Origin: JALONO01 sp038209965
Lineage (GTDB): Bacteria > Bacteroidota > Bacteroidia > Cytophagales > Thermoflexibacteraceae
NCBI GenBank assembly: GCA_038209965.1
Contig: JBBQXF010000017.1
Location: 1 to 53,053, forward strand
DNA length: 53,053 nucleotides
Direction of reading: 5' to 3'
A program made the translations under genes and the position numbers. Each line of letters begins with the position of its first letter. The stretch's first letter is position 1. This document shows, one piece after another, positions 18,694 to 27,676 of the stretch. Below the pieces are notes generated by a model. That model worked only from the letters and a program-made list of their open reading frames with translations, did not search any database and was not told the origin of the DNA.

Positions 18694-19943
18694 TACAGCC
18701 GGCCATGAACAAGTGAACGCTCCAAGAAGGCTTTGATGTCATAAACGGCGGTGTTGGGCTTGCAGTGGGCGGCAATGTCCAGATCCTTGAACTGGCGGTG
18801 CGACACGGCCAAGACAATGGCATCGTATTGGTCGGCAGGAGTGGCCAGCAGATCTAGGCCGTACTCATGGCGTACTTCATCGGCCGAAGCCCAAGGGTCA
18901 TAGACACTCACGTTGGCCCCGAAATCGCGCAGTTCGTTGATCACATCGATCACCCGTGAATTGCGGATGTCGGGGCAATCTTCCTTGAAAGTAATGCCCA
19001 GCACCAAGATATTGGCCCCTTTGATGTTATGGTTGCGCTGGATCATGAGCTTGACCACTTTATTGGCCACATAAATGCCCATGTTGTCATTGATGCGCCG
19101 CCCGGCCAAGATCACTTGGGAGTGGTAGCCCAAACTTTCGGCTTTATAGGTCAAATAATAAGGATCCACGCCGATACAATGCCCCCCGACCAAGCCGGGC
19201 GCAAAGGGCAGGAAATTCCATTTGGTGCGCGCCGCCGTGAGCACTTCGGTGGTGTCAATGCCCATCCGGTCGAAGATCAGGGCAAGTTCATTGACAAAGG
19301 CAATGTTGAGGTCGCGCTGGGCATTTTCGATCACTTTGGAGGCCTCGGCCACTTTGATGGAAGAGGCCAAATGGGTGCCAGCATCGATAATGGTGGAGTA
19401 CAGCTCGTTCACGAACCGGGCAGTTTCGGGCGTGCTGCCACTGACCACTTTCTTGATCTTGCGGATGGTATGTTCTTTGTCGCCGGGGTTGATGCGCTCG
19501 GGCGAATAACCGGCAAAAAAATCTTGGTTGAATTTCAGGCCGCTGAATTTTTCCAGTACGGGCACGCAATCCTCTTCGGTGCAGCCAGGATAGACCGTTG
19601 ATTCATACACGACGATGTCGCCAACTTTGAGCACTTTGCCCACGGTTTCGCTGGCTTTGATCAACGGGGTCAGATCAGGTTTTTTGTGATCATCCACTGG
19701 GGTGGGCACGGTGACGATGTACACATTGGCCTCCCGGAGATCCTCGATATTGGTGGTAAATTTCAGTTGGGTAGCCGCTGCCAAATGCTCCGGGGTTACC
19801 TCCAGGGTGCTGTCGTGGCCCTGTCGGAGTTCTTCGATCCGCTGGGCTTTGATGTCAAATCCGATGACGGCATGTACTTTACTAAATTCCACGGCCAGTG
19901 GCATTCCCACGTAGCCCAGCCCAATGACGGCAATTTTTGTCAT
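18693..19943 (-). CDS. UDP-sugar 6-dehydrogenase (WbpA/TviB/WbpO-like)
   Basis: This 416-residue protein starts at the ATG at 19943 with MTKIAVIGLGYVGMPLAVEF, a canonical dinucleotide fold. The frame is open 29 codons upstream, but that stretch is not family-like. YESTVYPGCTEEDC, GYSPERINPGDKEHTI and the catalytic cysteine in GGHCIGVDPYYLTYKAE mark the UDP-GlcNAc/GalNAc dehydrogenase branch. It oxidises C6 to the uronic acid with two NAD+. It shares its last base with the epimerase start, so the two form a coupled pair. Confidence 0.92.
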   Translation of the reverse strand: MTKIAVIGLGYVGMPLAVEFSKVHAVIGFDIKAQRIEELRQGHDSTLEVTPEHLAAATQLKFTTNIEDLREANVYIVTVPTPVDDHKKPDLTPLIKASETVGKVLKVGDIVVYESTVYPGCTEEDCVPVLEKFSGLKFNQDFFAGYSPERINPGDKEHTIRKIKKVVSGSTPETARFVNELYSTIIDAGTHLASSIKVAEASKVIENAQRDLNIAFVNELALIFDRMGIDTTEVLTAARTKWNFLPFAPGLVGGHCIGVDPYYLTYKAESLGYHSQVILAGRRINDNMGIYVANKVVKLMIQRNHNIKGANILVLGITFKEDCPDIRNSRVIDVINELRDFGANVSVYDPWASADEVRHEYGLDLLATPADQYDAIVLAVSHRQFKDLDIAAHCKPNTAVYDIKAFLERSLVHGRL

Positions 19944-20030
19944 ACTATTGAAAGAAGTCCGGTTAAAAAATTCGCGTGAAGTTACGTCATCTGGCCAATA
20001 ATCAAAATTGAGCAGGGCCGACTCCGGCAA

Positions 20031-20990
20031 TCAATGGGCCGTGCAGGCTATTTCGTAAGTCAAATGCCGGCAAATTTGTCCGCCAAACCCCATTTTCCAG
20101 TCGTGCAGTCCTTGGTTGAGCTGCCGCCCACCGTTGTAGGTGGAAATGCCGAAGCTGAACCAGCGGCAGGCCGGCGCATACTGATCCAGCAGTTGGGCAA
20201 ACAGCCAGTCCAGCGCCCCCAATTCTTTGCCCAAGGGCGACGCGGCGATGTATTGGGCGTGGGCCACGGCGTGCCCGGCTTGACCGGTGGTGAAAACAAC
20301 CGCCCCGGCCACGGTTTGCCCTTGGTGCAGTGCCACGTGCAAGCGGATGCACTGCGGGAAGCGATTGGCCAATTCGGCCATTTCCCCGTGGGTGTGCACT
20401 GGTGTCACTTGGTGCCTCGCCCACAAGTTGGGGGCGAGGAGGTGTTCCCAAAAACCCAAAAAGTCAAGGCTTGTTTCGGTGGAAACCCCAGCTTGGGCCG
20501 CTTTTTTGACGCTTCGCCGCCGCCGCTGCTGTAAATGGATCGGCTGGGCCAGATCCACCACGGTGTTCACGTCTTGGCGAACCAGCGCCGCGCCCACCTG
20601 CCCCAACATTGCCGCCTCGCCGTTTTCTTGATCAACGGCCCAATAGAAACTGGGCAGGGATTTATAGTGCACTTTATTGAATCCGCCATGTTGATAATAG
20701 GCCAGGATCAGGCGCAAAATGGTCAAACGATCCGGCGGGGCCAACTGTGGAGCCACCACCAGCCCGCCGTAGCTCAGGCCTTGGTGCGACCAGGTTTCAG
20801 TCCCCGATTCATTGGCCGGGAACACCGCCACCACTTCCCCCTCCGCATAGGCCAGCAGGGAGTGATCGGTGAAGCGGTGGGCGTGGTAGCCCATGAAATC
20901 GCGATGGAACAAGAACGTGGCATTTTCGGCTTGGGCAATGAACGCGTTCCAGGCTGGGGCCAAGCCAGCATCGTAGCGGCAGAGGCGCAT
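20031..20990 (-). CDS. FemAB/GNAT-type acyltransferase-like protein
   Basis: This 319-residue protein has the two-lobed FemAB-like GNAT layout. The N-terminal lobe includes ATFLFHRDFMGYHAHRF and GLSYGGLVVAP; the C-terminal lobe includes VAGAVVFTTGQAGHAVAHAQYIAAS and LFAQLLDQYAP. Proteins of this kind transfer amino-acyl or acyl groups, often in exopolysaccharide or cell-wall clusters. It lies 2 bases after the FAD oxidase gene and about 87 bases before the dehydrogenase start. A role in decorating a surface polymer sugar is a reasonable inference from the neighbours, but no substrate can be named. Confidence 0.7.
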   Translation of the reverse strand: MRLCRYDAGLAPAWNAFIAQAENATFLFHRDFMGYHAHRFTDHSLLAYAEGEVVAVFPANESGTETWSHQGLSYGGLVVAPQLAPPDRLTILRLILAYYQHGGFNKVHYKSLPSFYWAVDQENGEAAMLGQVGAALVRQDVNTVVDLAQPIHLQQRRRRSVKKAAQAGVSTETSLDFLGFWEHLLAPNLWARHQVTPVHTHGEMAELANRFPQCIRLHVALHQGQTVAGAVVFTTGQAGHAVAHAQYIAASPLGKELGALDWLFAQLLDQYAPACRWFSFGISTYNGGRQLNQGLHDWKMGFGGQICRHLTYEIACTAH

Positions 20991-20992
20991 GG

Positions 20993-22186
20993 CTAGCGAA
21001 GTTGGAAAAGGGGTTCCAATGCCTTTTGCCCACCGATGATCTGGGCGGCCAGCTCGCCCAGCGCTGGGCCGTGCTTATAGCCGTGGCCCGAGCCGCCGCC
21101 CAATAACCAACAATTGTCGGCTTCGGGGTGGGTGTCGAGGATAAAATTGCCATCGGGGGAGTTTTCGTAGGGGCACACCCGGTTCTCCACCAGCGGCGCA
21201 TCTGCCAGGGCGGGGAACCGGTGGGCAATAAAAGCCCGCGCTTTGGCATATACTTCGGGGTTGATCACCCGCTGGCCCGAGGTGGGGTCAAAATGTTCAC
21301 CGCGCTGATCCACCCCGATCTTGAAACCCCGGTGGGCATTGCCCGGGATGCCGTAGTAGAAATCGTGGCCGTCCAGATCGATCCACGCGGGCATGGCATC
21401 AAACCGGGCCGCGTGCGAAGCCGGGATCCCCAAATAATAGGCCTCCTGTTTGGTGCACGTGATTTGGTCGCCCAGCACCTCGGGAAACAATTGGCCCAGC
21501 CAAGGGCCGCAGGCAAACACGAAAGCATCGGCGGCCAAGCGTGCCCCATTCGAGAGCACCAGTTGGCCCAACCGCTGATGGGCAATGCGATCGGGCTTGG
21601 CCTGCGCGTGGACGTAGGCCCCGCCCTCGCGCACGAAGGCTGCTTGTACGGCTTGGCAACCTTCGCGGGCTTTGAGGTAGCCACCGTGCGGATCCAGCAC
21701 CAAGTGATCGAGGTCGGCCACTTGTAGGTGCGGCCACCGCTGGGCTGCCTCCCGAGGTGAAAAATACTGATACGCCAAGCCGTGTTTTTGCATAAAGGGC
21801 AAAGAAGCGGCAATCATTTCGGGATGGGGGCCATAGCAAAACCAAAGCACGCCCGAAGGAAAAAACAGGGGCTGCTGCCATTGCCGTTGGTGGGTTTGCC
21901 ATAGTTCCAGGGCGCGGACGTTGAGATCAAAATACATTTCGTTGGCCCCGTAGGTGGAGCGGATCACCCGGGTCTCGTCGCCCGAACTGGCCCGCGAGTT
22001 GCCCGGCCCCCAAGCATCAACCAATGTAACCTTGAACCCGGCCCGCAACAACCACAGGGCCGTCCAGCCGCCAAAGGCACCTGCTCCCACCACGGCCACG
22101 TGTGCGCCCGCATCAAGCAATGGTGCTTGGCGCGGCCGGGTGACGGCCCGGGCACTGGGTGGGGCAAAAGTGGCGAGTTCGTTCAT
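20993..22186 (-). CDS. FAD-dependent oxidoreductase (DAO/sarcosine-oxidase-like)
   Basis: This 397-residue protein is read from the ATG at 22186; a TTG start at 22243 would add 19 residues. It has an FAD-binding VAVVGAGAFGGWTALWLLRAG, then RASSGDETRVIRSTYG. The C-terminal RVCPYENSPDGNFILDTHPE and LLGGGSGHGYKHGPALGELA resemble monomeric sarcosine oxidase and N-methyltryptophan oxidase. It should oxidise a secondary amine or amino acid and release peroxide. It is the first gene of a four-gene minus-strand operon with a FemAB-like transferase and UDP-uronate enzymes. That association is unusual, and the oxidase's role in it is not clear. Confidence 0.85.
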   Translation of the reverse strand: MNELATFAPPSARAVTRPRQAPLLDAGAHVAVVGAGAFGGWTALWLLRAGFKVTLVDAWGPGNSRASSGDETRVIRSTYGANEMYFDLNVRALELWQTHQRQWQQPLFFPSGVLWFCYGPHPEMIAASLPFMQKHGLAYQYFSPREAAQRWPHLQVADLDHLVLDPHGGYLKAREGCQAVQAAFVREGGAYVHAQAKPDRIAHQRLGQLVLSNGARLAADAFVFACGPWLGQLFPEVLGDQITCTKQEAYYLGIPASHAARFDAMPAWIDLDGHDFYYGIPGNAHRGFKIGVDQRGEHFDPTSGQRVINPEVYAKARAFIAHRFPALADAPLVENRVCPYENSPDGNFILDTHPEADNCWLLGGGSGHGYKHGPALGELAAQIIGGQKALEPLFQLR

Positions 22187-22474
22187 GGACCGGGGTTGAA
22201 AGGAAGGTTGAAAACTGTTCAGGGTGCTTTTTTTGGTTGGCAATCATTACCTGTTGCAAGCCGCCCCCGTTTGAAGATTTTTTGGGGTGGAAAACTTCCC
22301 CTCCCGATGGTGGGGCAGATACAGGGGCCAATTTGCGGAGCAAAAATAAGATTTTTTCGGTGACCTGCTTCGGCAAGCCGCTACGAAGGCCAACAACTCC
22401 TTAATGAAAACTTAAACTAGGTAAAGCCGCCATTAAAAGTCGGTTTTTCCGGCCACTGCTTCTACCTTTGGTAA

Positions 22475-23941
22475 ATGAAACAGGGCACTTATAAACAGAT
22501 CGTCATCCTCATGCTGTTTTCGGCGGGCTTGATGCTGGGTTTTCAGGTGGGCCACCTCAATCGGCAGCATGTGCGCAATGCCGATGCCTTTGACGATAAT
22601 GTGCGGCGGGCAGTCACCAGTGTGCGGGATACCTTGCTCGGGGAGCTTTCGCACGTGTCGTCCATGATCGATTTCAGCACTTACGACACCATGTATGTCA
22701 ACCCCGATTCTACCTTTGTCTTCATGGTTGCCCAATCGGTCCAAAAATACCCCTTGATGCCGTTTCAACCAGATACCCTTTTGCCCAAGGTCAGGCTACA
22801 ACAGGTCCTCCGTTTCAAGGAAGAACTGGAGGCCTCGCGCCAGCGGAAGCACCCAGATTTGCAAGAGTTTTACATTTTTCGTGCTATCCAGGCTTGTCTC
22901 CCCTGTGAGCGCGACCAGCGAAGCGTGGCGCAATTGTTCCCCCTCGATTCCCTGATCCGCCACCAGCTAAAGGACAAAAAAATGGAGACCCAAGTGCAGA
23001 TAGCCTTCTATGACAAGGCCAAAAAAGCGTATACCCTGTTGGCCAAGGGCGACAATCAATCGGCATTGGACAGCACCCGCTACCAATTTGATGTACTGGG
23101 CCAAGAACAAGTCCGCCTGTATTTCCCCCATCGGCAGCGCGCCTTGATCCAGTTGCTGGTGCTGCCCGGCCTCGGTTCGTTGGTGCTGATCGGCATCCCA
23201 CTGATCAGTTTTTGGCTGGCCCTGCGGCTGATCCTGCGGCAGAAAAAGCTATCCGAACTCAAGAGCGATTTTATCAATAATGTCACCCACGAATTCAAAA
23301 CGCCCATTGCCACCATCGCTTTTGCCGTGGCCAATGTGGAAAACGAGCTAGTGATCCACCATCCGGAGTCGATCAGGCAGTTTACCAAAGTGATCAAAGA
23401 GGAGAATAAGCGGCTCAACTTGCAGGTGGAGCAAGTATTGCAAGCCGCCCTGCTGGACGGCAAAGCAATGGAGATGAAGCAAGAACCCATAAATATACAT
23501 TTGCTGATCAATGAACTAGCCGATGCCTATGAGCTAAAACTGAGCAACCGGGGCCACCTTGCCCGCAAGCTCAATGCGGCCCGGGCTTTGGCCACGGGCG
23601 ATCTTTTCCACCTGTCCAATGTGTTGTCGAACTTGCTGGACAATGCAATCAAATACACCCGGGAAACCGCCCAAATCACCATCAGTACCGAGAACCACGG
23701 CAATGGGATCTGGATCCGGGTGGCCGACCGGGGCATTGGGATCAGCAAAGAAAACCAAGCCCACGTTTTTGAAAAATTTTACCGTGTTCCCAGCGGCAAT
23801 GTCCATAATGTGAAAGGTTTTGGCTTGGGGTTGAGTTATGTCAAGGACATTGTTGAGCAGCACCGGGGCCATGTAGGCGTGCAAAGCCGACTGGGCCAGG
23901 GCAGTGTTTTTTCCATTTTTTTGCCTTTCGGGGCAAGCTAA
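22475..23941 (+). CDS. Membrane sensor histidine kinase
   Basis: This 488-residue protein has transmembrane segments near residues 8-27 and 225-252, with a periplasmic sensor region between them that contains CLPCER. The phosphoacceptor His lies in NNVTHEFKTPIATI. The ATPase domain shows NLLDNAIKYT (N box), DRGIGISKENQAHVFEKFYR (G1/F) and GFGLGLSYVKDIV (G2). It is followed after 12 bases by its response regulator. The stimulus is unknown. A TACCTTTG sequence lies 5 bases before the ATG (22463-22470) and resembles a Bacteroidota -7 element, but is very close to the start. Confidence 0.95.
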   Translation: MKQGTYKQIVILMLFSAGLMLGFQVGHLNRQHVRNADAFDDNVRRAVTSVRDTLLGELSHVSSMIDFSTYDTMYVNPDSTFVFMVAQSVQKYPLMPFQPDTLLPKVRLQQVLRFKEELEASRQRKHPDLQEFYIFRAIQACLPCERDQRSVAQLFPLDSLIRHQLKDKKMETQVQIAFYDKAKKAYTLLAKGDNQSALDSTRYQFDVLGQEQVRLYFPHRQRALIQLLVLPGLGSLVLIGIPLISFWLALRLILRQKKLSELKSDFINNVTHEFKTPIATIAFAVANVENELVIHHPESIRQFTKVIKEENKRLNLQVEQVLQAALLDGKAMEMKQEPINIHLLINELADAYELKLSNRGHLARKLNAARALATGDLFHLSNVLSNLLDNAIKYTRETAQITISTENHGNGIWIRVADRGIGISKENQAHVFEKFYRVPSGNVHNVKGFGLGLSYVKDIVEQHRGHVGVQSRLGQGSVFSIFLPFGAS

Positions 23942-23953
23942 ACCGCGATCAAT

Positions 23954-24655
23954 TTGAAAAATCAACTGCCCCACCTGCTCATTGCCGAAGACGATGCCAA
24001 TTTTGGGATGATGCTCAAGATCTACCTGCAAATGCACGATTTGCAGATCACGCTTTGCGAAAACGGGCCCCTGGCAGTGCAAGCTTTCCAAGCGCAATCA
24101 TTTGATCTTTGCATCTTGGACGTGATGATGCCACACCTTGACGGGTTCAGCGTCGCCGAAGTCATTGCCAAGAGCGGGAGCGCGACCCCCTTTGTGTTTT
24201 TGACGGCCAAAGCCCTCAAAGAAGATCAGATCAAAGGCTACCAACTGGGGGCTGCCGACTATTTGATCAAGCCATTTGACCCCGAAATTTTATTGTTCAA
24301 GATCAACCTGTTATTGCAAAAGCGTGAGGTACACGGCAAGGGCAATAAAGCGCTCCAAATTGGCAACTACGTGTTTGATTACGAAAAACGGAACTTGCGC
24401 CTCGGCCCCCACATCGAGAAGCTCAGCCCCAAAGAAGCCGAACTGCTCAAACTGTTGGGCGAACGGCAGGGCGAGCTGCTGCTCCACGAGGAGGCACTGC
24501 TGAAGATATGGCAAAATGATGATTACTTCACCAAACAGAGCATGAACGTGTTCATCACCAAACTGCGCAAATACTTGGCCCATGACCCGGAAAATCGGAT
24601 CGAGATCGCCAACCTGCATGGCAAAGGCTTTGTGCTGGGGGTGGAGAAGCGGTGA
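23954..24655 (+). CDS. OmpR/PhoB-type response regulator
   Basis: This 233-residue protein has an N-terminal receiver with LLIAEDDANFG, phospho-Asp in LCILDVMMPHLDG, LTAKAL and the lysine in YLIKPFDPE. The C-terminal winged helix includes LSPKEAELLKLL and SMNVFITKLRKYL. The start appears to be TTG at 23954: the kinase stop codon is in the same frame 12 bases upstream, and the first ATG would remove the acidic pocket. With the kinase it forms a two-component system; targets are unknown. Confidence 0.94.
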   Translation: MKNQLPHLLIAEDDANFGMMLKIYLQMHDLQITLCENGPLAVQAFQAQSFDLCILDVMMPHLDGFSVAEVIAKSGSATPFVFLTAKALKEDQIKGYQLGAADYLIKPFDPEILLFKINLLLQKREVHGKGNKALQIGNYVFDYEKRNLRLGPHIEKLSPKEAELLKLLGERQGELLLHEEALLKIWQNDDYFTKQSMNVFITKLRKYLAHDPENRIEIANLHGKGFVLGVEKR

Positions 24656-24683
24656 GAGGGGGCGGCCAATAATGCTCCATCAT

Positions 24684-24702
24684 AATTGGTTTTTGACCAA
24701 TT
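24684..24702. terminator. Hairpin downstream of the two-component pair
   Basis: A perfect 7-bp stem (AATTGGT / ACCAATT) encloses a TTTTG loop 30 bases after the response regulator stop. No T tract follows on the plus strand, so termination is uncertain. The remainder of 24656-25016 holds no gene apart from the possible leader of the acylase. Confidence 0.35.
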
Positions 24703-25016
24703 GGACGCGCAAATCATTGAAAATCAACTCAATCAATTACGAAAATCAGTCTAATCTTGATACAGAAGGCTCGCTGGCGAATTAAAAACTGGACGGTAGG
24801 TTTTAATTTTTGTCGAGTTCAATGCGACATTCCTGCGCATCTTTTTCAACCCGCCAACGGCAGCACCTTGAGCATAATCCCATCCACTATTCTGGCCGGC
24901 CGAATATCCCGCTTCAATATAGAAAATTGTTTTTGATTTTGTATAAATTTTTAAGCACCTTTGATCGCTTAAAAAAGAATACCGAAGCCGTTCAACCGCT
25001 TTTCCAGCTACCAGTT

Positions 25017-27071
25017 ATGAAAATACCACTCGTTTTGCTTTTTGCTTTCCTCTGCGCAATCCCGGCCCGATCGCAAGAAATGATCGATCCCCAAAAAATT
25101 GACATTGTTCGGGATCGCTGGGGAGTGCCCCATATCTTTGCCAAAACCGACGCGGAAGTGGCCTATGGGCTGGCCTACGCCCACGCGGAAGACGATTTTA
25201 AGACTATCCAAACCTCGTTTATCGCCGCTAAGCGGATGTTGGGCCGCCTCAATGGAAAATCGGGCGCAACCATCGACTATGTTGGCTGGCTGATCCGGGC
25301 ACGCGAACTGGTGGCCGCCAAATACGCCACCGACATCTCCCCGGCCTACCGGGCCGTACTGACTGGATACTGCGCCGGGTTCAATGCCTACGCCCGCACC
25401 CACCCGGGCGAGGTGCTGCTCAAACGGCTCTTCCCCATTGTCCCGGAGGACATCTTGGCGTTTTCGGTGCTCCAACTCTTTATTGCCTGCGGGGGCGATA
25501 CTGCGCTGGCCGCCATTTTTGGGGGGACAGTCCCCGCGCTGCCACAGTTTCAGCCCGGCGGATCCAATGCCTACGCTTTCAACTCGCGGGCCACCGCCGA
25601 TGGATCGGTGATGCTGGCCATCAACTCGCACCAGCCGCTGGATGGCCCCGTGTCGTGGTACGAAGCCCACTTGTGCAGCGAGGAAGGCTGGAACATCTTG
25701 GGGGCATTGTTCCCCGGTTCCCCCAGTATTTTGCTGGGCTGCAACGAATATTTGGGCTGGGGGCACACGGTCAACAACCCCGACAAATTGGATGTTTTCC
25801 AGCTCAAGATCAATCCCAAAAACAAGTTGCAATACGAAATGGATGGCCGCTGGGTAAATTTGGAGGTGAGCAAAGCCCGGCTAAGGATAAAAGGAGTACC
25901 CATCGGCATTGGCCGCAAGGTGTACTGGAGCCAATACGGCCCCACGGCCATTACCAAAAAAGGCACGTTTTCGGTGCGCACGGCCCCCCTGTTCGACATC
26001 CGGGCACTGGAACAGTGGTACAAGATGAACAAGGCCCGCAATTTCAGCGAGTTTTACCGCGCCCTCAAAATGGAGGCCATGCCGGGCTACAACACGATTT
26101 ATGGCGACAAATACGACACGATTTTTTACATTAGCAACGGCCGCCTGCCGCTGCGCCCGGGCAGTTTCAATTGGCGGCGCACCGTGCCCGGCAACCTATC
26201 GCAAACCCGCTGGACGCAGTACCACCCGCTAGAGCAGTTGCCCCAGCAGTTGAACCCAGCCTCGGGCTACCTGTTCAACAGCAACCACTCACCATTTAAT
26301 GCCAGTGCCCCAGCCGACAACCTCAAGGCCACTGCCTACGACCCTGCCATGGGCTTCGAAACCCACGACAACAACCGCAGCCGCCGGTTCATGGAGTTGA
26401 TCGGTCAAGCCCCCAAGCTCACCTACGAAGATTTCAAACGGATCAAATATGATCGGACGCTCCCCAAGCAACTGGCTTACAATATCAACCCCGATACGCT
26501 TTTTGTCCTGCCAGCCGGCGAGTTCCCCGCCTTGGCCCCGTTGATCGCTACGCTTAGAAGCTGGGATAAGACGGCCAACGCCAGCAGTCAAGGGGCGGCC
26601 ATTTTTGCCATGGCCTATTATTACGTAGCTGACCGCAGCCAAAAGGATTGGGCGGGGACGCGCAAGCTCACCAAGGCCCAGTGTGTGGCGGTATATGAGC
26701 ACATAGCACAGTACCAGCAAACCCACTTTGGCAAAACTGGGGTGACGCTGGGCGAATACCAACAACTGGTGCGGGGAACCAAGGCAATCCCCCTGCCCGG
26801 CCTGCCCGATGTGATAGCTTCCATGGAGGCCGAACCGCACCAAAATGGCCGCGTGAAAGGCCGGCAGGGCGAATCGTACATTGAACTGGTGCGCTTCACC
26901 CAAAATGGTCCCCAGATCGAGACCATCAACACCTATGGGGCCTCCAACCGGCCCGACAGCCCCCACTATGCCGACCAGATGGAATGGTTCACCAGCCAAA
27001 AAACCAAGAAAATGACCCTGAACAAAGCCGAGGTCTATCAAAACGCCGAACGCATTTATCACCCCCAATAG
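25017..27071 (+). CDS. Secreted penicillin-acylase-family Ntn hydrolase
   Basis: Starting at the ATG at 25017 gives 684 residues with a clear signal peptide (MKIPLVLLFAFLCAIPARS). The frame is open 69 codons upstream, but that part is not family-like. The mature protein has IVRDRWGVPHIFAKTDAEVA and LAYAHAEDDF, the usual alpha-chain start. The nucleophile is predicted to be Ser183 in PGGSNAYAFNS, where autocatalytic cleavage should create the beta chain. INSHQPLDGPVSWYEAHL follows, as in the family. Members hydrolyse amides such as penicillins, N-acyl-homoserine lactones or bile-salt-like substrates. A periplasmic amidase is well supported; quorum quenching is only one possibility. Confidence 0.93.
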   Translation: MKIPLVLLFAFLCAIPARSQEMIDPQKIDIVRDRWGVPHIFAKTDAEVAYGLAYAHAEDDFKTIQTSFIAAKRMLGRLNGKSGATIDYVGWLIRARELVAAKYATDISPAYRAVLTGYCAGFNAYARTHPGEVLLKRLFPIVPEDILAFSVLQLFIACGGDTALAAIFGGTVPALPQFQPGGSNAYAFNSRATADGSVMLAINSHQPLDGPVSWYEAHLCSEEGWNILGALFPGSPSILLGCNEYLGWGHTVNNPDKLDVFQLKINPKNKLQYEMDGRWVNLEVSKARLRIKGVPIGIGRKVYWSQYGPTAITKKGTFSVRTAPLFDIRALEQWYKMNKARNFSEFYRALKMEAMPGYNTIYGDKYDTIFYISNGRLPLRPGSFNWRRTVPGNLSQTRWTQYHPLEQLPQQLNPASGYLFNSNHSPFNASAPADNLKATAYDPAMGFETHDNNRSRRFMELIGQAPKLTYEDFKRIKYDRTLPKQLAYNINPDTLFVLPAGEFPALAPLIATLRSWDKTANASSQGAAIFAMAYYYVADRSQKDWAGTRKLTKAQCVAVYEHIAQYQQTHFGKTGVTLGEYQQLVRGTKAIPLPGLPDVIASMEAEPHQNGRVKGRQGESYIELVRFTQNGPQIETINTYGASNRPDSPHYADQMEWFTSQKTKKMTLNKAEVYQNAERIYHPQ

Positions 27072-27270
27072 GTTGGTCAAGGCCTGACTTTTTTCTGATC
27101 CGTTGTCCTACTTGGGCGTTACCTCCAGAGCTTCCGCACCCAAATGACAACTTATTGATTATTAATAGATTATAGATTCGTTTTTTAACTAATTAATGGC
27201 GGTAATTTATTTGTAATCAAGTATTTACAATTTTTGGTGCGGCAGACGTACTTTACCCCCTTTTTTGCTT

Positions 27271-27303
27271 ACCTTTACTAAACCTCAATAGTTTAGTAAA
27301 GGT
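27271..27303. repeat. Inverted repeat with perfect 13-bp arms
   Basis: ACCTTTACTAAAC is followed by a 7-base spacer and its exact reverse complement. It lies in the 350-base non-coding stretch 27072-27421. No T tract follows on either strand, so an operator or RNA structure is more likely than a terminator. Nothing else recognisable was seen in that stretch. Confidence 0.55.
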
Positions 27304-27421
27304 ATTGCTGCACCCAAGAGGGGTCCCCTGCTTTCCATCGATCTTTAATTTTTTCTGGTCTGGTGTCATACTTTGGGGTGGCCGGGCCTTTTATCATCGA
27401 ACACAAACAAAACCGACCAAC

Positions 27422-27580
27422 ATGAAAGCTACCAAATACATACTCGTTTACTTGATGCCGTTTTTTATGGGACTTTCCATTGCTTGCTTCAAGTCTTGTC
27501 AGCAAGCCCCCAAAATGAGCAAAACAGAGCAAGTTTCTTTGATCAAAATGTCCATCGCGGTGCAAGCCCCGGTTCGCTAA
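27422..27580 (+). CDS. Possible small membrane-anchored peptide or lipoprotein
   Basis: A 52-residue frame starts MKATKYILVYLMPFFMGLS and has a lipobox-like LSIAC near residues 18-22, then a short polar tail ending SIAVQAPVR. The lysine followed by a hydrophobic stretch is typical of a lipoprotein signal. No family is recognised. It sits alone, about 100 bases before the gas vesicle-type gene. It could be a chance frame; the AT-rich leader and well-formed signal are the only support. Confidence 0.4.
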   Translation: MKATKYILVYLMPFFMGLSIACFKSCQQAPKMSKTEQVSLIKMSIAVQAPVR

Positions 27581-27637
27581 TCAGCCAATAATTGGTAATG
27601 GTGGGCCGAAAACCCGCCCAGAGTATAAAAATGGATA

Positions 27638-27645
27638 TAAGTTTG
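27638..27645 (+). promoter_or_regulatory. Candidate -7 element (TAAGTTTG) before gvpF/L
   Basis: TAAGTTTG matches the Bacteroidota TAnnTTTG consensus and lies 31 bases before the ATG of the GvpF/L gene. No convincing -33 TTTG box was found. Confidence 0.35.
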
Positions 27646-27676
27646 CCTACCTTGTTGCCATATCCATTTATTGCCC

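Noticed and set aside
20034..22167. Long plus-strand open frames opposite the FAD oxidase and FemAB-like genes
   Set aside because: They are antisense shadows in GC-rich DNA with no recognisable domain.
24810..25016. 69-codon N-terminal extension of the acylase
   Set aside because: It precedes a good signal peptide at 25017 and does not look like coding sequence; the AT-rich part is more likely leader.
25017..27071. Beta-lactam resistance or quorum-quenching gene
   Set aside because: The penicillin acylase family is broad and specificity cannot be read from sequence by eye, so only the general activity is claimed.
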